Shown here: piece after piece, positions 49,214-58,142 of the stretch
Position numbering within the stretch: the first letter of the stretch is position 1
How the letters are laid out: every line of letters begins with the position of its first letter
DNA from: Paraburkholderia dilworthii
GTDB lineage: Bacteria > Pseudomonadota > Gammaproteobacteria > Burkholderiales > Burkholderiaceae
DNA: 64,000 nt
Reading direction: 5' to 3'
Assembly (NCBI RefSeq): GCF_000472525.1
Contig: NZ_AWZT01000001.1
Span: 305,962 to 369,961 of the forward strand
Translations under genes and position numbers: made by a program
Notes under the pieces: model-generated
Databases searched by the model: none
What the model was told of the DNA's origin: nothing
Seen by the model: the letters and a program-made list of their open reading frames with translations, nothing else

Positions 49214-50865
49214 AAACGCCTGCAACGATTCGTGCGCTCATTGACGAGCGCGCCGCGCAGTACGCGGATAAGCCCTTTCTGCTGACCGCGCTCGACGAAG
49301 AAGGAATGCAACTGGACGGGCGGCATGAAAAGGTACTGACGTTTCGTGAACTGCGCGATGACTGCCGCATGCTGGCAACGCGCTTCGGGGAGGCCGGCTT
49401 GCAGCGCGGCGATGTCGTGTCGGTGTTCATGGGCAACGGCATTCAGACCGCGCGTCTGTTGCTCGCCGCGATGTACAGCGGGCTGATTGCGAACCCGCTC
49501 AATCTGTTGTGCCAGGCGTCGCAAGTGCGTTATATCGTCGAGCATTCGGATACGCGGATGATTTTCGTCGCACGCGACACGCACGACGCGATCGAAGCGG
49601 CCGTGGCCGATTTGCGGGTAGACGGCCTGAGCCGCGAGATCGCGTTGATTCAAACAGAACCGGACGCTATCGCACCGCCGGAACTAGCGCGCTGCGAGCC
49701 GGCTTGGGCGGAAACGGTGCCGCCGCGCGGCGCGGCGCGGTCTGCGTCGGCCCTCGAAGCAGCCCCCGCTTCCACGCAGCGCGTTGCAGAAGAGAACCCG
49801 ATATACGGTTCGGATGCCGAAGACGTGGCTCTGCTGATGTACACCTCGGGCACGACAGGCACGCCCAAAGGCGTCATGCTGACGCATCGCAACCTGCTGG
49901 CGAACGCGCGCAACATCACCGGCGAACACCGGCTGAACGCTGATGACCGCGTGCTAGCTTCGCTACCGCTTTATCACATCAACGGCCTGGTCGTGACCCT
50001 GCTCGCGCCGCTCTTTCACGGCGGTTCGGTGGTGATCACATCGCGCTTTTCCGCCCGCACGTTCTGGCGTGACGTCGCGCGTCATGCATGCACCTGGATC
50101 AATGTAGTCCCGACGATCGTCGCCTATCTGCTCAACGCCGACGAACCCTGCACCTTCGATCTGTCGGCGCTGAAGTTCTGCCGCAGCGCATCGGCGGCGC
50201 TGCCTGTCGATCACCATCGTGCCTTCGAGGCGCGTTTCGGTATCGGCGTGATCGAGACTATGGGTATGACTGAAACGGCCGCGCCAGTATTCAGCAATCC
50301 GTATGATTCCGAGCGCCGGCGCATCGGCAGCATCGGACTGCCTTCGGGTGGCGAGGCGAAAGTGATCGATCGCAATGGCCGCGAGTGCGCGCCCAACGAA
50401 TGCGGCGAACTCGTCTTGCGCGGGGAACAGGTGATGGGCGGCTATTACAAACAACCGGAAGAAACCTCGGCGGCCTTCACCGCCGATGGCTGGCTGCGCA
50501 CCGGCGACCTCGGCTACCGCGACGACGACGGCTACTTCTACATCAACGGCCGCGCGAAGGAGCTGATCATCAAGGGCGGCGAAAACATCGCGCCGCGCGA
50601 GATAGACGAAGCGTTGCTCAGGCATCCCGATGTACAGGATGCGGCAGCGGTCGGCATGCCCGATCCGGCTTATGGACAGGACATCGTCGCCTTTGTGGTG
50701 CCGCGCCTAAGAGAAGGGCAGCCCGCGCCAGATCCGGCGGATTTGCGCGAGCACTGCCTGCGCGAACTCGGCCGCTACAAGACGCCGAAGGAATTCCGTT
50801 TTGTCGATGAACTTCCGCGTGGGCCGTCGGGCAAGGTTCAGCGGCTCAAGCTGGTGCCCACCTGA
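49210..50865 (+). CDS. sauT: Sulfoacetate-CoA ligase (AMP-forming)
   Basis: This 551-residue ANL-superfamily ligase has the P-loop MYTSGTTGTPKGVMLTHRN (about 210-228), A5 motif GMTETAA, the hinge YRDDDGYFYINGRAKELIIKGGENIAP and the catalytic Lys in PRGPSGKVQRLKL (about 543). It activates sulfoacetate to sulfoacetyl-CoA with ATP and CoA. A variable Ala/Pro/Arg-rich insert (about 155-195) precedes the P-loop. It is translationally coupled to sauS and lies 116 bases before sauU. Confidence 0.87.
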   Translation: MKTPATIRALIDERAAQYADKPFLLTALDEEGMQLDGRHEKVLTFRELRDDCRMLATRFGEAGLQRGDVVSVFMGNGIQTARLLLAAMYSGLIANPLNLLCQASQVRYIVEHSDTRMIFVARDTHDAIEAAVADLRVDGLSREIALIQTEPDAIAPPELARCEPAWAETVPPRGAARSASALEAAPASTQRVAEENPIYGSDAEDVALLMYTSGTTGTPKGVMLTHRNLLANARNITGEHRLNADDRVLASLPLYHINGLVVTLLAPLFHGGSVVITSRFSARTFWRDVARHACTWINVVPTIVAYLLNADEPCTFDLSALKFCRSASAALPVDHHRAFEARFGIGVIETMGMTETAAPVFSNPYDSERRRIGSIGLPSGGEAKVIDRNGRECAPNECGELVLRGEQVMGGYYKQPEETSAAFTADGWLRTGDLGYRDDDGYFYINGRAKELIIKGGENIAPREIDEALLRHPDVQDAAAVGMPDPAYGQDIVAFVVPRLREGQPAPDPADLREHCLRELGRYKTPKEFRFVDELPRGPSGKVQRLKLVPT

Positions 50866-50981
50866 GATAGCGCCGACGTCAGACGGTTGAGCCAGCAGGT
50901 ACACGTTGGTAGTCGTGATCCGTCACATGCATCGGCGGATCACGGACGACCTGGACACACATAAGAGAGATAGGAGACAGT

Positions 50982-52364
50982 ATGGAGACGCGTATCCGGC
51001 GTGTCAAAACACGCCATATCATCCTCGCGGTCATGTGCCTGATGTACTTCATTTCGTACATCGATCGCGTGAATATCGCAGTGGCGGGTCCGTTGATTCG
51101 CCATGAAATGGGCCTCACGACGGTCCAGCTTGGGCTGGTGTTCTCGGCATTCGCTTATCCGTATGCCGCGATGCAGATTGTCGGCGGCTGGCTCGCCGAC
51201 AAGTACGGGCCGAAAGTAGTGCTTACGGTGCTTTCGCTGATATGGGGCGCTGCCACGTTCGCCACGGGTTTTGCCGGCAGCGTCACGACTCTCGTGCTGC
51301 TGCGCTTCGCGCTCGGCATCGGCGAAGGCGGCGCGTTTCCGACCGCCACGCGTGCGTTTACCTACTGGATGCCGGTCGGCGAACGTGGCTTTGCGCAAGG
51401 CATTACACATAGCTTTGCGCGCCTGGGCGGTGCGGTCACGCCGCCGCTTGTTCTGGCGGTGGTGGCCACGGGAGGCTGGCGCGACGCATTTATCCTGCTC
51501 GGCGTCGCGAGTCTCGCGTGGACGGTGCTTTACCTCTTCGTGTTCACGAACTCGCCGGAACAGAACCGGCGCATCACGCCCGAGGAAACAGCGGAAATCG
51601 GCTACCGTACGGGCGACTGCGACCGCGCAAAGCACGCGGCCACTCCGTGGCGCAAGCTAATCCGCCGGATGTGGCTCGTCACGTTCGTCGACTTCTGTTA
51701 TGGATGGTTGCTGTGGGTCTATTTGACCTGGCTGCCGTCGTACCTCAGGGAGTCACGCGGATTCGATCTCAAACAGCTTGCATTGTTCACGGCGTTGCCG
51801 TTGCTTGCAGGTGTGATCGGCGACACGCTTGGCGGCGTCGTATCCGACAAGATCTACAAGGTTACCGGGCGATTGCGGTTCGCGCGCTGCGCGGTGCTGG
51901 TGGTCGGCATGGGCGGCTCGCTGGCGTTTCTGCTGCCGATGGTATCCGCGTCCAATCCGCTCACCGCCGTGCTGTTGCTGTCTGCATCGTTCTTCTTCCT
52001 CGAAATCACCAATCCTGTGCTGTGGACCTTGCCGCTCGACATTGCCGGCAAGTATGCGGGCACGGCCGGCGGCATGATGAACACAGGTTTCGGCGTGGCG
52101 GGCATGGTGTCCCCGGTGGTATTCGGTTATCTGATTGAGAAGAGCGGCAGCTACAACGTCCCGTTCAATATCTCAGCGGGTCTGCTCGCGATCGGTGTCG
52201 TGGCGGCACTTTTCATCGATACCAGCAAGACGGTCGAGGCCGACGAGGAACGCAAGCGCGAAGCCGGCGTGCAGATCGACAGCATGCCTGCGTTCCTGCC
52301 CGCAGGAGCGGCGGTGCGGCTGGAGCGTCATCACTTGCGCCGCCCGTTGCGATGGCGCAAGTGA
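50982..52364 (+). CDS. sauU: Sulfoacetate transporter (MFS, anion:cation symporter family)
   Basis: This is a 460-residue, 12-helix MFS protein of the ACS family (ExuT/GudP-like). TM1 starts HIILAVMCLMYFISYIDRVNIAVAG, and GGWLADKYGPKVVL is the 2-3 loop with RFALGIGEGGAFPTATRAF in TM4. It imports organic anions with protons. Linked to sauST it is the predicted sulfoacetate importer. A basic, His/Arg-rich tail (RLERHHLRRPLRWRK) ends the protein. It converges with a beta-hydroxyacid dehydrogenase gene 31 bases away. Confidence 0.85.
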   Translation: METRIRRVKTRHIILAVMCLMYFISYIDRVNIAVAGPLIRHEMGLTTVQLGLVFSAFAYPYAAMQIVGGWLADKYGPKVVLTVLSLIWGAATFATGFAGSVTTLVLLRFALGIGEGGAFPTATRAFTYWMPVGERGFAQGITHSFARLGGAVTPPLVLAVVATGGWRDAFILLGVASLAWTVLYLFVFTNSPEQNRRITPEETAEIGYRTGDCDRAKHAATPWRKLIRRMWLVTFVDFCYGWLLWVYLTWLPSYLRESRGFDLKQLALFTALPLLAGVIGDTLGGVVSDKIYKVTGRLRFARCAVLVVGMGGSLAFLLPMVSASNPLTAVLLLSASFFFLEITNPVLWTLPLDIAGKYAGTAGGMMNTGFGVAGMVSPVVFGYLIEKSGSYNVPFNISAGLLAIGVVAALFIDTSKTVEADEERKREAGVQIDSMPAFLPAGAAVRLERHHLRRPLRWRK

Positions 52365-52395
52365 AGTGCGCCGGATGCACGCGCGCTGGCCGATC

Positions 52396-53313
52396 TCAGC
52401 TGCCCGGCTTAAGCGCGCGTAAGCGCATGATCAGACTCGATGTATCGAAGCGGCTGCCGCCCAGGGCCTGAACCTCGGCGTAGAACTGATCGACAAGCGC
52501 GGTCACCGGCAGGGATGCTCCGTTACGCCTCGCCTCCTCCAGGCAGAAGCCAAGGTCCTTGCGCATCCAGTCAACTGCAAAGCCATAATCGAACTTGCCG
52601 TCGATCATGGTTTTGCCGCGGTTATCCATCTGCCAGCTTGCCGCTGCACCCTTGCTGATCACTTGCAGCACTCGCTCCATGTCGAGGCCCGCGAGCTGAC
52701 CGAAGTTAATTGCCTCCGACAATCCCTGCACCATTCCGGCGATGCAGATCTGGTTGACCATCTTCGCCAGTTGCCCTGCGCCGACAGGGCCAATCAGTGT
52801 GACGGCCGCCGCATAGTGCTCAAGTATCGAAGACGTTCGCTCGAAGACCGACGGCTCGCCGCCGCACATGATCGTTAGCTTGCCGTTCTGCGCGCCGGAC
52901 TCGCCGCCTGAAACCGGCGCATCGATGAAATGCAGGCCTTGCTGTGCCGCGATATCCGCGAGTTCACGCGCGACGTTGGCCGACGCCGTCGTGTGGTCGA
53001 CAAACACGGTGCCCGGTGCCATACCGGCGAATGCGCTCTCGTCGCCGAGAGTGATGCTGCGCAGATCGTCGTCGTTGCCGACGCACGCGAGCACCACATC
53101 GGCACCGTCAGCGGCTTCTCGCGGGGTGCGCGCCATCCGGCCGCCGTACTCGGACGCCCATTGTTCCGCTTTCGACGTGGTGCGGTTGTACACCGTCACT
53201 TCGAGGCCGGCTTTCATGAGATGGCCGGCCATCGGATAACCCATCACGCCGAGGCCGAGAAACGCGACGCGACGAACTGGGGGCGGGGAGGGCTGCGCTG
53301 CTGGGTGACTCAT
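52396..53313 (-). CDS. NAD-binding beta-hydroxyacid dehydrogenase (GarR/HIBADH family)
   Basis: This 305-residue enzyme of the 3-hydroxyisobutyrate / tartronate semialdehyde reductase family has the NAD motif RVAFLGLGVMGYPMAGHL (about 14-31), the substrate block DAPVSGGESGAQNGKLTIMCGG and catalytic Lys in GAGQLAKMVNQI. It reduces a small semialdehyde or oxidises a hydroxyacid. Relatives act on sulfolactaldehyde, so a sulfonate substrate is conceivable next to the sau genes. It is transcribed from the other side, however, and no other evidence links it. Confidence 0.78.
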   Translation of the reverse strand: MSHPAAQPSPPPVRRVAFLGLGVMGYPMAGHLMKAGLEVTVYNRTTSKAEQWASEYGGRMARTPREAADGADVVLACVGNDDDLRSITLGDESAFAGMAPGTVFVDHTTASANVARELADIAAQQGLHFIDAPVSGGESGAQNGKLTIMCGGEPSVFERTSSILEHYAAAVTLIGPVGAGQLAKMVNQICIAGMVQGLSEAINFGQLAGLDMERVLQVISKGAAASWQMDNRGKTMIDGKFDYGFAVDWMRKDLGFCLEEARRNGASLPVTALVDQFYAEVQALGGSRFDTSSLIMRLRALKPGS

Positions 53314-53663
53314 GATGTCTCCGTAGACGGGGGCGGGGTTGGGGTGGGGCGATTATTATGGCAAGGATAGTTGCAGGCGGGTGTCGCACTCTGGCGGTGA
53401 GGTGTTCATGCTGTGCGCTCTCCACACCCGTCCTGTCGGGTGCTGCCTGAAATTGCACCGAGCATCGTTACATGCCACGGCATCCGAATCTTGACGGTTC
53501 TCCTTAACGGCCGGTCAAGACCATTTAGCATCCATTCCCTGTGGCCGAACCGGATCTGGGCTCCACGCCCGAAAAGGGTGCGCGTTGACGCATCGCAGTG
53601 CAGGCCATCACCGAGCGCGGGCACAAAAGACGTCTGAAACGCCCCAAAGGCCAATTTCTTCGT
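53314..53663. other. Intergenic region upstream of the guanidine operon promoter
   Basis: No gene is seen in these 350 bases. Two structures stand out: GGTGC (53439-53443) and GCACC (53455-53459) as an outward-facing NtrC-like half-site pair, and an inverted repeat TCTTGAC (53489-53495) / GTCAAGA (53514-53520). The region must also hold the promoter of the minus-strand hydroxyacid dehydrogenase gene. Confidence 0.4.
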
Positions 53664-53680
53664 TGGCACGCTTCCCGCTT
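53664..53680 (+). promoter_or_regulatory. Sigma-54 promoter candidate of the guanidine operon
   Basis: TGGCACGCTTCCCGCTT matches the -24/-12 consensus TGGCAC-N5-TTGCW at all -24 positions. The invariant GG (53665-53666) and GC (53677-53678) are exactly 10 bases apart. Transcription would start near 53690, about 50 bases before the riboswitch. Sigma-54 with NtrC is the usual nitrogen-limitation control, which suits an operon that takes nitrogen from guanidine. Confidence 0.6.
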
Positions 53681-53741
53681 AAGAGAGTGGGCAAGGAGCC
53701 GGCGCATCATCCGGTTCATCAGACAATCTGGAAATGGACGG

Positions 53742-53829
53742 CTAGGGTTCCGGCCTGCTTCTCGCAGGCGCTGGTCCGAGAGCTGTCGACCTCAGGCGAG
53801 GTTACACGGCGGGATAAAAGCCCGGGAGA
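53742..53829 (+). promoter_or_regulatory. Guanidine-I (ykkC) riboswitch
   Basis: All conserved blocks of the ykkC class 1 aptamer are present in order: CTAGGGTTCCG (53742-53752), a GCCTGC/GCAGGC hairpin, CTGGTCCGAGAG (53771-53782), an ACCTC/GAGGT hairpin, and ACGGCGGGATAAAAGCCCGG (53806-53825) followed by GAGA. The aptamer binds guanidinium. It lies 60 bases before the start codon of the ABC binding-protein gene, so guanidine should switch the transporter, carboxylase and hydrolase genes on. Confidence 0.93.
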
Positions 53830-53876
53830 GAACGCGATGTTTGCGCTGCTCCCTGCCGCCGCTAACCGTCCCCTCC

Positions 53877-53888
53877 GAGGTCAACCTC
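53877..53888 (+). promoter_or_regulatory. Ribosome-site hairpin of the riboswitch expression platform
   Basis: The only Shine-Dalgarno-like sequence before the first gene, GAGG (53877-53880), can pair with CCTC (53885-53888) across TCAA, directly against the ATG. Upstream, GGGAG of the aptamer 3' end can pair with CTCCC (53849-53853). No T-run follows either stem, which points to translational rather than transcription-termination control. Confidence 0.45.
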
Positions 53889-54959
53889 ATGCGCAAGCTC
53901 GTTCGCTGTCTCTGCATTGCCGCCATCTCCCTCGCCACATTCGCCTCCAGTGCCGCGTTCGCCGCGGGTCGCAACGACTTCAAGGTTTGCTGGACCATCT
54001 ACGCGGGCTGGATGCCGTGGGGCCAGGCAAAAACTCAAGGCATCGTCTCCAAGTGGGCCAGGAAGTACGGCATCAACATCGATGTCGTGCAGTTGAACGA
54101 CTACGTTGAGTCCATCAATCAGTACACAGCCGGCAAGTTCGACGGCTGTGCGATGACCAATATGGACGCGCTCACCATTCCTGCCTCGGGCGGTGTCGAT
54201 TCGACGGCGTTGATTGTCAGCGACTACTCCAACGGCAACGACGGCGTGCTCATCAAGGGCAAGGGCAAACAGATCGCCGATCTGAAAGGTCAGCAGGTCA
54301 ACCTCGTGCAGTTCTCCGTGTCTCATTACCTGCTCGCGCGCGCATTGGAAAGCGCGCACATGAGCGAGCGCGACCTCAAGGTGGTGAACACATCCGACGC
54401 CGACATTTCAGGTGCCTTTGCGACGCCTGCCGTTCACAACGCGGTCACGTGGAATCCGATGCTCGCCGACCTGAAAGCGCAGCCGAACGTCACCGAGGTC
54501 TTCGATTCGAGCAAGATTCCAGGCGAAATCATGGACATGATGGTCGTCAACACGAAGACGCTGCAGGCGAATCCGGCGCTCGGCAAAGCGCTGACGGGCG
54601 CCTGGTTCGAAATGGTCGCGTTGATGCACAGCAATTCTGCAGAAAGCACCTCCGCTTTGACTGCGATGGCGAAGGCCTCCGGCACCGACCTCGCAAACTT
54701 CAGAGGTCAGCTTTCGACAACGGCGCTTTTCTACACGCCGAAGGCCGCACTCGACTTCGTCACGAGCCCCGACATGCCGAAGATCATGTCGCGCGTCGCA
54801 AAGTTCTCCTTCGACCACGGTCTGCTCGGACAGGACGCCCGCAGCGCGGACGCCGTGGGCATGGCGTTCGACAAGAACGTCGTGGTTGGCAACAAGAACA
54901 ACGTCAAGCTCCGTTTTGACCCGACCTACGTCGAGATGGCTGCCGCGGGCAAGCTTTGA
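53889..54959 (+). CDS. ABC transporter substrate-binding protein, guanidine operon
   Basis: This 356-residue periplasmic binding protein of the NMT1/SsuA superfamily has a Sec signal (ATFASSAAFAA, cleavage near residue 26). The mature protein begins GRNDFKVCWTIYAGWMPWGQAK, a string typical of binding proteins encoded with carboxyguanidine deiminase and urea/guanidine carboxylase genes. It should deliver guanidine or a guanidinium/urea compound to the permease. The ATG at 53889 follows the riboswitch and GAGGT; longer in-frame starts would run through the aptamer and are rejected. Confidence 0.82.
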   Translation: MRKLVRCLCIAAISLATFASSAAFAAGRNDFKVCWTIYAGWMPWGQAKTQGIVSKWARKYGINIDVVQLNDYVESINQYTAGKFDGCAMTNMDALTIPASGGVDSTALIVSDYSNGNDGVLIKGKGKQIADLKGQQVNLVQFSVSHYLLARALESAHMSERDLKVVNTSDADISGAFATPAVHNAVTWNPMLADLKAQPNVTEVFDSSKIPGEIMDMMVVNTKTLQANPALGKALTGAWFEMVALMHSNSAESTSALTAMAKASGTDLANFRGQLSTTALFYTPKAALDFVTSPDMPKIMSRVAKFSFDHGLLGQDARSADAVGMAFDKNVVVGNKNNVKLRFDPTYVEMAAAGKL

Positions 54960-54992
54960 CACGGACATTCCCGGCTTAAACAGGCGGTCACC

Positions 54993-55808
54993 ATGAGACT
55001 CATCAATCGACATCCGAGCCGAATCGGCGGCCTGATGCTACTTCTGCTGCCGTTCGTCGTGCTGTTGGCTGTTTATTTTATGGGGTCCGCCGAGCGCCTC
55101 AAGCTCAACCCTGATGACAAACTGCTGCCGAGCGCGGCGCAAATGAGCGATGCCGTGAAGGCGGTCGCATTCACCGAGGACATGCGCACAGGTGAGTTCC
55201 TGTTGTGGGCCGACACGCTGTCGAGCTTGAGACGACTCGGAATCGGCCTTCTCGTGAGCGCGGTGATTGCTCTTGTGGTGGCCGTAGCGACCGGCTCTGT
55301 TCCGGTGGTCAGTGCAACGCTCACGCCATTCGTCACCGTGATCTCGATGGTGCCGCCGCTCGCGGTCCTGCCGATTCTTTTCATCGTGTTTGGACTCGAT
55401 GAATTGTCGAAGGTGGTGCTCATCGTCATCGGCATTACGCCCATGATCGTTCGGGACTTGCATGCTCGAGCGAGAGAAATTCCCACGGAACTGTGGGTCA
55501 AGGCTCAGACGCTGGGAGCCACCAGTTGGACTTTGATCTTGCGGCTGGTGCTGCCACAACTGTTGCCGCGATTGCTTTCGGCGATGCGTCTTTCGCTCGG
55601 GTCTGCGTGGCTTTTTCTCATCGCAGCGGAGGCGATCGCTTCAACCGATGGTTTGGGCTACCGCATTTTTCTCGTGCGCCGCTATCTGTCGATGGACCTG
55701 ATTCTGCCGTACGTCGCGTGGATTACGCTGCTTGCCTGGCTCACGGACGAACTGCTTCGCCGCATCACGCAGTGGTCCTTCCCATGGTACGGCGGAGGCG
55801 CGCGATGA
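54993..55808 (+). CDS. ABC transporter permease, guanidine operon
   Basis: This 271-residue permease of the SsuC/TauC type has six or seven helices. It has an N-terminal helix and a periplasmic loop (about 30-70, FMGSAERLKLNPDDKLLPSA), and the EAA loop AQTLGATSWTLILRLVLPQLLPRLLSAMRLSLG contacts the ATPase. It follows the binding-protein gene by 33 bases and overlaps the ATPase gene by four. Confidence 0.83.
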   Translation: MRLINRHPSRIGGLMLLLLPFVVLLAVYFMGSAERLKLNPDDKLLPSAAQMSDAVKAVAFTEDMRTGEFLLWADTLSSLRRLGIGLLVSAVIALVVAVATGSVPVVSATLTPFVTVISMVPPLAVLPILFIVFGLDELSKVVLIVIGITPMIVRDLHARAREIPTELWVKAQTLGATSWTLILRLVLPQLLPRLLSAMRLSLGSAWLFLIAAEAIASTDGLGYRIFLVRRYLSMDLILPYVAWITLLAWLTDELLRRITQWSFPWYGGGAR

Positions 55809-56596
55809 TCGAGGTCCGCAACGTATGGAAGGAGTATGGCGACCAGGTTGTCCTCGAGCGCTTGAATCTGACCGTCAAGGAGGGCGAGTTCTGTTCGATG
55901 GTCGGCGCGTCTGGATGCGGTAAATCAACATTTCTGCGACTTCTGCTGGGGCAGGAGCGAGCGACGCGCGGCGAGATTCTGCTGGACGGCCAGCCTTTGC
56001 CGGGAGAGCCGGACGCGCATCGCGGCGTGGTCTTTCAACGATACTCCGTGTTCGACCATCTGACTGTGCTGCGCAACGTGATGCTTGGACTGGAGCTTCC
56101 ACGAGCGAAGTTTACGGGTCGGCTGTTCGGTGCCCAGCGACGTCGCGCGCGCGACGAGGCTACTGCGATGCTCGAACGCGTGGGTCTTGGCGCCGCCGCG
56201 AACAAGTATCCGCAGCAACTCTCCGGTGGTATGCAGCAACGCCTTGCAATCGCTCAGGCGCTGATGATGAAGCCTCGCGTCCTGCTGCTCGACGAGCCGT
56301 TCGGCGCGCTCGATCCCGGCATTCGTCAAGACATGCACGAGTTGCTGTCTGACCTGTGGCGCGAATCGAAGCTCACCATCTTTATGGTCACGCATGACCT
56401 GAAGGAAGGTTTCACCTTGGGTAGTCGCGTGCTCGTCTTCGACAAGGTGCGGGTGGACCCGCAAGCGCCCGGGGCCTACGGTGCGCGCATTACCTACAAC
56501 ATTCCGCTCGACCGTAGCCGCGAATCCGTATCCGCAGTCCATCTGGCTCAAGCGGCGGTGCAGGGCGCGTCGAGTGTCGAAGCAATATCGGACTGA
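55805..56596 (+). CDS. ABC transporter ATPase, guanidine operon
   Basis: This is a 263-residue ATP-binding subunit with Walker A GASGCGKST (34-42), signature [15 protein letters not shown], Walker B VLLLDEPFGALD and H-loop FMVTHDLKEGF. The frame is open 104 codons upstream inside the permease gene, but the ATG at 55805 overlaps the permease stop (ATGA) and gives the family start MIEVRNVWKEYG. A C-terminal extension of about 40 residues follows the nucleotide-binding domain. Confidence 0.85.
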   Translation: MIEVRNVWKEYGDQVVLERLNLTVKEGEFCSMVGASGCGKSTFLRLLLGQERATRGEILLDGQPLPGEPDAHRGVVFQRYSVFDHLTVLRNVMLGLELPRAKFTGRLFGAQRRRARDEATAMLERVGLGAAANKYPQQLSGGMQQRLAIAQALMMKPRVLLLDEPFGALDPGIRQDMHELLSDLWRESKLTIFMVTHDLKEGFTLGSRVLVFDKVRVDPQAPGAYGARITYNIPLDRSRESVSAVHLAQAAVQGASSVEAISD

Positions 56597-56609
56597 AGGG
56601 AACCCGGAT

Positions 56610-57314
56610 ATGAATCTGCTACTTGAAGAAACCGTCCCTGGCGGCGGTCATACGTCGCTCATCGTCAAGCGCGGACAGTCGCTTCGCGTGACCGATTTGC
56701 GCGGTGGCGCTAACGTCAGCGTCATGATGGTCAATGCAACGGAAAAGAGCGAACGTCTCAACCTGCCTGATTCGCTGAAGTGCCAGCACACCGCGAAACT
56801 GACGACCGGCCACTGCCTGTATTCGGACATGGGCCGCGTTCTCGCTGCGATCGTGGCGGACACCTGCGGCTGGCACGACAGCATCGGCGGGGTATCGAAC
56901 GCTGACGAAGTCTTCGAGCAATACGGCAGTGGCCGCTACCAGGAATTGCGCAACTCTTTCTATCGCAACGGTACCGACAACCTGCTCGTCGAGATGAGCA
57001 AGTGGGGGCTCACCATCTCCGACTTGCTGATGACGCTGAACCTCTTCAGTCGTGTCGACGTTAGCGACGCGGGAACACTCAGCTTCGTGAAGGGCAACTC
57101 GAAGGCCGGCGACTACATCGAGTTGTATGCGCCGATGAACACGCTGGTCGTGCTCACTGCGATCCAGCATCCGCTCGACCCTAGCCCTGAATATTCGCCG
57201 AAGCCTGTGAAGCTCGAATTGAGCGAGGCAGACCCGGGCGTGGCCGAAGTATGTCGCACCGCATGCGATGAGAACGTGCGCGGCTTTATCAATACCGAAC
57301 GATTCTTCCTGTGA
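56610..57314 (+). CDS. Carboxyguanidine deiminase subunit (DUF1989, UAAP1 type)
   Basis: This is a 234-residue DUF1989 protein. Conserved strings are [61 protein letters not shown] (with Cys and His metal/active-site candidates) and [15 protein letters not shown]. Such paired proteins, long called urea carboxylase-associated, are now known as the two subunits CgdA and CgdB of carboxyguanidine deiminase, which turns carboxyguanidine into allophanate and ammonia. I cannot say which letter applies. The ATG at 56610 is 13 bases after the ATPase stop. Confidence 0.82.
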   Translation: MNLLLEETVPGGGHTSLIVKRGQSLRVTDLRGGANVSVMMVNATEKSERLNLPDSLKCQHTAKLTTGHCLYSDMGRVLAAIVADTCGWHDSIGGVSNADEVFEQYGSGRYQELRNSFYRNGTDNLLVEMSKWGLTISDLLMTLNLFSRVDVSDAGTLSFVKGNSKAGDYIELYAPMNTLVVLTAIQHPLDPSPEYSPKPVKLELSEADPGVAEVCRTACDENVRGFINTERFFL

Positions 57315-57328
57315 GCGGAGGACTACTC

Positions 57329-57970
57329 ATGACCAGCACACTTGTTGTCAGTGACAAAAGGCCAGAAACGGCGGCTTTCCGCCAGACCGTCGCGGCTGGC
57401 GAACCCTGGCTTCACGAGGTAAAGGCAGGGCGCACATTGCGCATTGTCGATATCGAGGGCAATCAGGCGGTGGACACACTGTTCTATAGTCTCGCCGACC
57501 CTCATGAGCGTTTCGATCCCCAGCGTACGCTGCGTCGTCAGAAAAGCCTGTATCTGACAGCCGGTTCCGTTCTGTATTCGAATCGCGGCAACGCGATGTT
57601 GACCATCGTTGCGGACACCTGCGGTCGCCACGATACCCTCGGCGGTGCCTGCGCGCAGGAGAGCAACACCGTTCGTTATGCGCTCGAAAAGCGTTACATG
57701 CACAGCTGTCGCGACAACTTCCTGCGTGCCTGCGCTCATGACGGTCGCCTCTCTAAACAGGACGTCGGCGCGAACATCAACTTCTTCATGAACGTGCCGG
57801 TGACTGCCGAAGGCGGCCTTACCTTTGAAGACGGCATTTCTGCGCCGGGCAAGTATGTCGAACTGCGCGCGGAGATGGACGTCATCGTTCTGATTTCCAA
57901 TTGCCCGCAGTTGAATAACCCGTGTAATGCCTACAACCCCACGCCTGCGGAGCTGCTGATATGGGACTGA
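57329..57970 (+). CDS. Carboxyguanidine deiminase subunit (DUF1989, UAAP2 type)
   Basis: This 213-residue DUF1989 paralogue of the preceding protein shares [42 protein letters not shown] and [16 protein letters not shown]. Together they should form the hetero-oligomeric deiminase. A GTG at 57311 overlapping the previous stop is possible, but the ATG at 57329 has GGAGG at 7 bases and gives the typical start. Confidence 0.82.
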   Translation: MTSTLVVSDKRPETAAFRQTVAAGEPWLHEVKAGRTLRIVDIEGNQAVDTLFYSLADPHERFDPQRTLRRQKSLYLTAGSVLYSNRGNAMLTIVADTCGRHDTLGGACAQESNTVRYALEKRYMHSCRDNFLRACAHDGRLSKQDVGANINFFMNVPVTAEGGLTFEDGISAPGKYVELRAEMDVIVLISNCPQLNNPCNAYNPTPAELLIWD

Positions 57971-58106
57971 AGCGTATTCGCAATTGGGTGTACTTGCTCC
58001 TGCTCGTCCGCTCGGGACGCTGCACGACCTGCACGCGCGAACAGTTGAATCTCGCAAATCGCTGACGCGACTTCGGCCGTGGACGACCGCGGCTGCAAAT
58101 TCCCAC

Positions 58107-58125
58107 GGCGGGACGGCCCGCCTTT
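58107..58125 (+). promoter_or_regulatory. Intra-operonic hairpin before the carboxylase gene
   Basis: GGCGGG-ACGG-CCCGCC is a perfect 6-bp GC stem followed by TTT, ending 17 bases before the carboxylase start, which itself has a poor ribosome site. It may act as a partial terminator or limit expression of the large carboxylase relative to upstream genes. The 172-base gap (57971-58142) holds no other recognisable element. Confidence 0.45.
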
Positions 58126-58142
58126 GAGTCTGGGTTCCTCCC

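Noticed and set aside
53837..53889. Alternative ATG just after the riboswitch aptamer
   Set aside because: It is out of frame with the binding-protein gene and has no Shine-Dalgarno sequence other than the aptamer's own conserved GGGAGA.
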